Of a stretch of 8,759 bases of DNA, positions 6,153 to 8,759 are shown one piece after another. Source of the DNA: Dehalococcoidia bacterium. GTDB lineage: Bacteria > Chloroflexota > Dehalococcoidia > GIF9 > AB-539-J10. Position 1 is the stretch's first letter. Each line of letters starts with the position of its first letter. The notes below the pieces were generated by a model. It was not told the DNA's origin, did not search any database, and was given only the letters and a program-made list of their open reading frames with translations. A program made the position numbers and the translations under genes. Location: positions 1 to 8,759 of the forward strand of contig JAOUFZ010000065.1 in the NCBI GenBank assembly GCA_029857995.1, read 5' to 3'.

Positions 6153-7010
6153 ATGGCAGAGAGAAAATGGGAAAAGGCGCCCGGGTTTAACTTCAAAGAC
6201 ATTATCTACGAAAAGAGGCCTGGAGCAGCCAGGATCACCATAAATAGACCCGAGGCATATAACGCGTTCACTACTTCCACCCAAGACGAACTGATAAAAG
6301 CTTTTGAGGATGCGGCAAGTGATGCTGCCGTAGGGGTAGTGGTGTTCACTGGCGCTGGCGATAAGGCATTCTGTACCGGCGGTGATGCCAAGGAAGCAAA
6401 AGCTGGCTATCGAAAGGGAATGTTGGAAAAGGATTTAATGGTGAAAACCCTGATACGTGAGATGCCCAAGCCGATTATCGCGGCGGTGAATGGTTATGCC
6501 ATAGGAGGAGGTCAAGTCTATCAGCAGATTTGCGACCTTTCGATAGCTTCAGAAAATGCCGTCTTTGGTCAGGTCGGCCCCTTGGTGGGAAGTTTTGACC
6601 CGGGTTTGGGTGTTATTGATTTGATGATGGCAGTGGGAGAAAAGAAAGCCAGGGAAATCTGGTATCTCTGCCACCGGTACACTGCTAAAGAAGCACTGGA
6701 GATGGGACTGGTGAACAAGGTGGTACCAGCAGACAAGTTAGAAGAGGAGGCGGATAAGTGGTGCGACGAAATATTGGAGAAAAGCCCTGGAGCTATAGCT
6801 GGCGTCAAAGCGTGCTTCAACGCTGCCACTACCTATATGCGGGGCATAGAGGCAGTTTCAGCTCAGTATCTCTGGAAGTATTACGCTTCGGAGGAAGCTG
6901 AACATTGGAAGAACGCATTCTGGCAGAAAGAAAAGCCGGACTGGCAAAGATTTAGGAGAAAGGAAATATTTCCCGAAGTTTATGAAGGTGAGGAAAAGGG
7001 AGAGTCGTGA
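6153..7010 (+). CDS. Crotonase-family acyl-CoA enzyme of the MenB/BadI type
   Basis: The 285-residue protein matches MenB (1,4-dihydroxy-2-naphthoyl-CoA synthase) and BadI (2-ketocyclohexanecarboxyl-CoA hydrolase) more closely than ordinary enoyl-CoA hydratases. MenB closes a ring and BadI opens one, both by Dieckmann-type chemistry. Oxyanion-hole segments are FCTGGD (73-78) and YAIGGGQ (115-121). QVGPLVGSFDPG (140-151) carries Gly142, Ser147 and Asp149, equivalent to E. coli MenB Gly156, Ser161 and Asp163. The hydratase glutamates are not evident. KAREIW (165-170) and Tyr244 in the C-terminal YYASEE segment (MenB Tyr258 position) are also kept. CTGGD and DPG resemble BadI, while SFD resembles MenB. 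No other menaquinone genes are nearby and a thiolase follows, so ring opening in a degradation pathway is favoured but not proven. The C-terminus is extended by about 15 charged residues. Confidence 0.85.
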   Translation: MAERKWEKAPGFNFKDIIYEKRPGAARITINRPEAYNAFTTSTQDELIKAFEDAASDAAVGVVVFTGAGDKAFCTGGDAKEAKAGYRKGMLEKDLMVKTLIREMPKPIIAAVNGYAIGGGQVYQQICDLSIASENAVFGQVGPLVGSFDPGLGVIDLMMAVGEKKAREIWYLCHRYTAKEALEMGLVNKVVPADKLEEEADKWCDEILEKSPGAIAGVKACFNAATTYMRGIEAVSAQYLWKYYASEEAEHWKNAFWQKEKPDWQRFRRKEIFPEVYEGEEKGES

Positions 7011-7022
7011 GCTAATAATCAA

Positions 7023-7028
7023 GGGAGG
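7023..7028 (+). promoter_or_regulatory. Ribosome binding site of the thiolase gene
   Basis: GGGAGG lies 8 nt before the ATG at 7037 in the 26-nt gap after the crotonase. It supports this start and independent initiation within the operon. Confidence 0.65.
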
Positions 7029-7036
7029 GTAGCTAA

Positions 7037-8230
7037 ATGGAGAGTATAAAGGATAAAGTTGCCATTATTGGTATGGGCTGCACTAAGTTTGGCGAGAGGT
7101 GGGACGCTGGGCTCGACGACCTGGTTATAGAGGCTGCCTACGAGGCTTACGAAGATGCTGGGATCGACCCCAAGGATATTCAGGCTTGCTGGTATGGGAG
7201 TGTCACCCAACCGATGGTCGGCATTGGCTGCACCCATCTGGCGGGACCATTGAAACTACATGGCATACCCATGAGCCGGGTAGAGAACTGGTGCACCACT
7301 GGACATGAGGCTCTGAGGAATGCCTGCTTTGGTGTCGCTTGTGGTATGTACGATTTAGTTTTGGCACTGGGTGTGGAGAAGCTCAAGGATACTGGCTTCC
7401 CTGGCCTGGGGGCCGGACGAGGCATGAGCACAGTACTGGAGGCACGCCGTACTGCACCCGGCTCGTTTGGCATGATTGCCACTCGATATTTTTACACTTA
7501 CGGACTAAGCCCTCAAGAAGGTAAACGCATCATTGGCAAGATTGCGGTTAAGAACCATTACAACGGCAGCCTTTGCCCCAAGGCTCATTTCCACAACCGC
7601 GTAACCCTGGAACAGGTGACGAGTGCTCCTATTATCGCCTGGCCCCTGGGTCTTTTTGATTGCTGCGGCAACAGTGACGGCAGTGCCGCAGCCCTCTTGG
7701 TTCCCGCCAGTCAAGCCAGAAAATACAGAGATGACCCTATCTATATAAAAGGCTTGGGTGCGGCTCATTCTGCTCTGCTTCCCCAGAACCGCCCGGGTTT
7801 CGATTGGCTCCATTTTGAGGAGGTCATAAATTCTTCTCACCAAGCTTACGAGCAAGCTGGGGTAAAGAATCCTCGAGAGCAAATTGACATTGCTGAAGTT
7901 CACGATTGCTTTACCAGCACAGAGTTGCTTCTTTACGAACTCCTTGGCTTTAGCCCGGAGGGCAAATCCAAGGAGGATATTGATTCTGGCTTATTTGAGC
8001 TTAGCGGTGGCTTGCCTGTAAATAGCGATGGTGGGCTGAAATGCTTTGGACACCCGGTGGGTGCTAGCGGCCTCAGGATGACCTACGAGGTTTACAAACA
8101 ACTACAGGGCAAGGCTCAATCACCGGAGCGTCAACTAAAGAATGCCAGGCTTGGTATATCACAGACCTTCGGTGGCCCCCCTCAGGTGGCCGCAGTGGCA
8201 ATTCTGGGCAAAGAGTTGGGCTATCCTTAA
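7037..8230 (+). CDS. Thiolase of the SCP-x/acetyl-CoA acetyltransferase-like type
   Basis: Thiolases of this type cleave or form 3-ketoacyl-CoA bonds through a cysteine acyl-enzyme. The 397 residues open with VAIIGMGCTKFGERW, typical of the SCP-x and archaeal thiolase branch. The nucleophile is Cys86 in VENWCTTGHEALRNA. His289 lies in EVHDCF (287-292) and His339 in LKCFGHPVGASG (334-345). The second cysteine of classical thiolases (CxG near the C-terminus) is not found; that stretch reads SQTFGGPPQ (375-383), as is usual for branches that use the HDCF histidine. Relatives such as BbsB and archaeal acetoacetyl-CoA thiolase work with a DUF35 partner, and here the only DUF35 is fused to the first gene of the operon. 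That suggests a physical complex. Substrate and direction (synthesis or cleavage) are not visible. It ends the operon; the next gene has its own promoter. Confidence 0.9.
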   Translation: MESIKDKVAIIGMGCTKFGERWDAGLDDLVIEAAYEAYEDAGIDPKDIQACWYGSVTQPMVGIGCTHLAGPLKLHGIPMSRVENWCTTGHEALRNACFGVACGMYDLVLALGVEKLKDTGFPGLGAGRGMSTVLEARRTAPGSFGMIATRYFYTYGLSPQEGKRIIGKIAVKNHYNGSLCPKAHFHNRVTLEQVTSAPIIAWPLGLFDCCGNSDGSAAALLVPASQARKYRDDPIYIKGLGAAHSALLPQNRPGFDWLHFEEVINSSHQAYEQAGVKNPREQIDIAEVHDCFTSTELLLYELLGFSPEGKSKEDIDSGLFELSGGLPVNSDGGLKCFGHPVGASGLRMTYEVYKQLQGKAQSPERQLKNARLGISQTFGGPPQVAAVAILGKELGYP

Positions 8231-8294
8231 CCAAATCTAGCTGTCTCATAACTTTTTAAGGAAAAGGAAGTCTAGTTATATTTTCCAGCACGGT

Positions 8295-8323
8295 TTGGTC
8301 GAAGGAAGGAGTTGTGTTAAAAT
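8295..8323 (+). promoter_or_regulatory. Extended -10 promoter for the FmdB-type gene
   Basis: TAAAAT (8318-8323) is preceded by TGT, giving an extended -10. A weak -35, TTGGTC (8295-8300), lies 17 nt upstream. Transcription would start around 8330, leaving a leader of about 10 nt that includes AGGGG (8333-8337), which sits unusually close (3 nt) to the ATG. Confidence 0.6.
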
Positions 8324-8340
8324 TTCCTTGCTAGGGGAAA

Positions 8341-8697
8341 ATGCCTATTTATGAGTATTGGTGCGATTCCTGTCGCCGAATTGTTAGCTCGTATCGGCAG
8401 AGCTCCTCTGTGCCTCCACCACCCTGTCCACGCTGTGGCAACAGCGAGCTCAAGCGGCTATTCTCCACTTTTTCCGTACAGAAGACATACAGGGATGTTT
8501 ATGAAGACATACTTTCTGACCGTGAGCTAACCCAGGGCATGATGCGCGATGACCCCAGAGCAATAGCCGAATGGAACAAGAAAATGAGTAGCGGTGAGAA
8601 ATCCCCTCTCGAATATGAGGAAATAACTGAGAGAATGGAGAGGGGTGAATGGCCCGTTACCCAGATAGAAGAGAAAAGGAAAGAGTTCTCTGGCTAA
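8341..8697 (+). CDS. FmdB-family zinc-ribbon protein
   Basis: The 118-residue protein begins MPIYEYWCDSC, the hallmark of the FmdB family. Its small zinc ribbon uses Cys8/Cys11 and Cys29/Cys32, with the usual LKRLFSTFSV segment after it. FmdB is named from a regulator of formamide/acetamide use in methylotrophs, but for most family members the role is unknown, so no function is assigned. Residues 50-118 are charged and probably helical, without a recognisable domain. The start is fixed by the invariant MPIYEY. The gene follows the acyl-CoA operon by 110 nt on its own promoter, and a second FmdB start lies 42 nt after its stop, so the two probably form a tandem pair. Their placement beside acyl-CoA genes may be incidental. 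Confidence 0.88.
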   Translation: MPIYEYWCDSCRRIVSSYRQSSSVPPPPCPRCGNSELKRLFSTFSVQKTYRDVYEDILSDRELTQGMMRDDPRAIAEWNKKMSSGEKSPLEYEEITERMERGEWPVTQIEEKRKEFSG

Positions 8698-8729
8698 GGG
8701 GAAAACAAGTCTGAGAGTGGTTGAACGAA

Positions 8730-8734
8730 GAGGT
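8730..8734 (+). promoter_or_regulatory. Ribosome binding site of the second FmdB-type gene
   Basis: GAGGT lies 5 nt before the ATG at 8740. It supports a real gene start at the edge of the window. Confidence 0.55.
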
Positions 8735-8739
8735 ATCCC

Positions 8740-8759
8740 ATGCCCATTTATGAATTTAT
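8740..8759 (+). CDS. Second FmdB-family zinc-ribbon protein, first codons only
   Basis: The last 20 bases encode MPIYEF, the characteristic N-terminus of FmdB-family zinc-ribbon proteins and nearly the same as the complete gene before it (MPIYEY). A suitable ribosome binding site lies 5 nt upstream. The rest is outside the window, so the zinc-binding cysteines and length cannot be checked. It is most likely co-transcribed with the first copy, given the 42-nt gap with no visible terminator. Confidence 0.65.

Noticed and set aside
8324..8340. Hairpin TTTCC/GGAAA hiding the FmdB ribosome site
   Set aside because: Its left arm lies upstream of the expected transcription start near 8330, so it would not be in the RNA.

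Overview
The window is a dense, mostly plus-strand bacterial segment with moderate GC. It reads as an uncultured Chloroflexota of the Dehalococcoidia type. This is inferred from protein style and gene order (remA next to gmk, the CT398-type zinc-ribbon protein, FmdB-type proteins, and an acyl-CoA operon built on an HMG-CoA-synthase/DUF35 fusion), not from a marker gene. No rRNA, tRNA, CRISPR, insertion sequence or prophage is visible.

Layout. (1) Positions 1-295, minus strand: the N-terminal part of a secreted protein that runs off the left edge. It starts at TTG behind a GGAGG ribosome site. (2) Positions 296-591: a divergent intergenic region with a minus-strand promoter for the secreted protein and a plus-strand promoter whose -10 box lies only 6 nt before the tyrA start, so tyrA is probably leaderless. 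(3) Positions 592-3699: an operon-like run tyrA-aroA-remA-gmk with overlapping or closely spaced genes. It joins tyrosine/shikimate biosynthesis to a RemA-family DNA-binding protein and guanylate kinase. (4) Positions 3772-4467: a coiled-coil zinc-ribbon protein with its own promoter and a 5' leader of only a few bases. (5) Positions 4468-4700: a regulatory region with a good promoter, a dyad over the -10 box and a TGACAA direct repeat. (6) Positions 4701-8230: a compact three-gene acyl-CoA operon. It encodes an HMG-CoA-synthase-like protein fused to DUF35, a crotonase of the MenB/BadI type, and an SCP-x-type thiolase, each with a strong Shine-Dalgarno sequence. (7) Position 8295 to the end: an FmdB-type zinc-ribbon gene with an extended -10 promoter, then the first codons of a second, tandem FmdB gene cut by the right edge.

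The most interesting part is the three-gene operon. The HMG-CoA-synthase-like domain appears to have lost all three family catalytic residues but keeps the fold motifs and carries the DUF35 acyl-CoA-channelling domain. The thiolase keeps its cysteine and histidines. The crotonase has the residues shared by enzymes that close (MenB) or open (BadI) rings by Dieckmann-type chemistry. A reasonable inference is a thiolase/scaffold complex acting with a ring-opening or ring-closing crotonase on a cyclic or branched acyl-CoA. The substrate cannot be read from the sequence.
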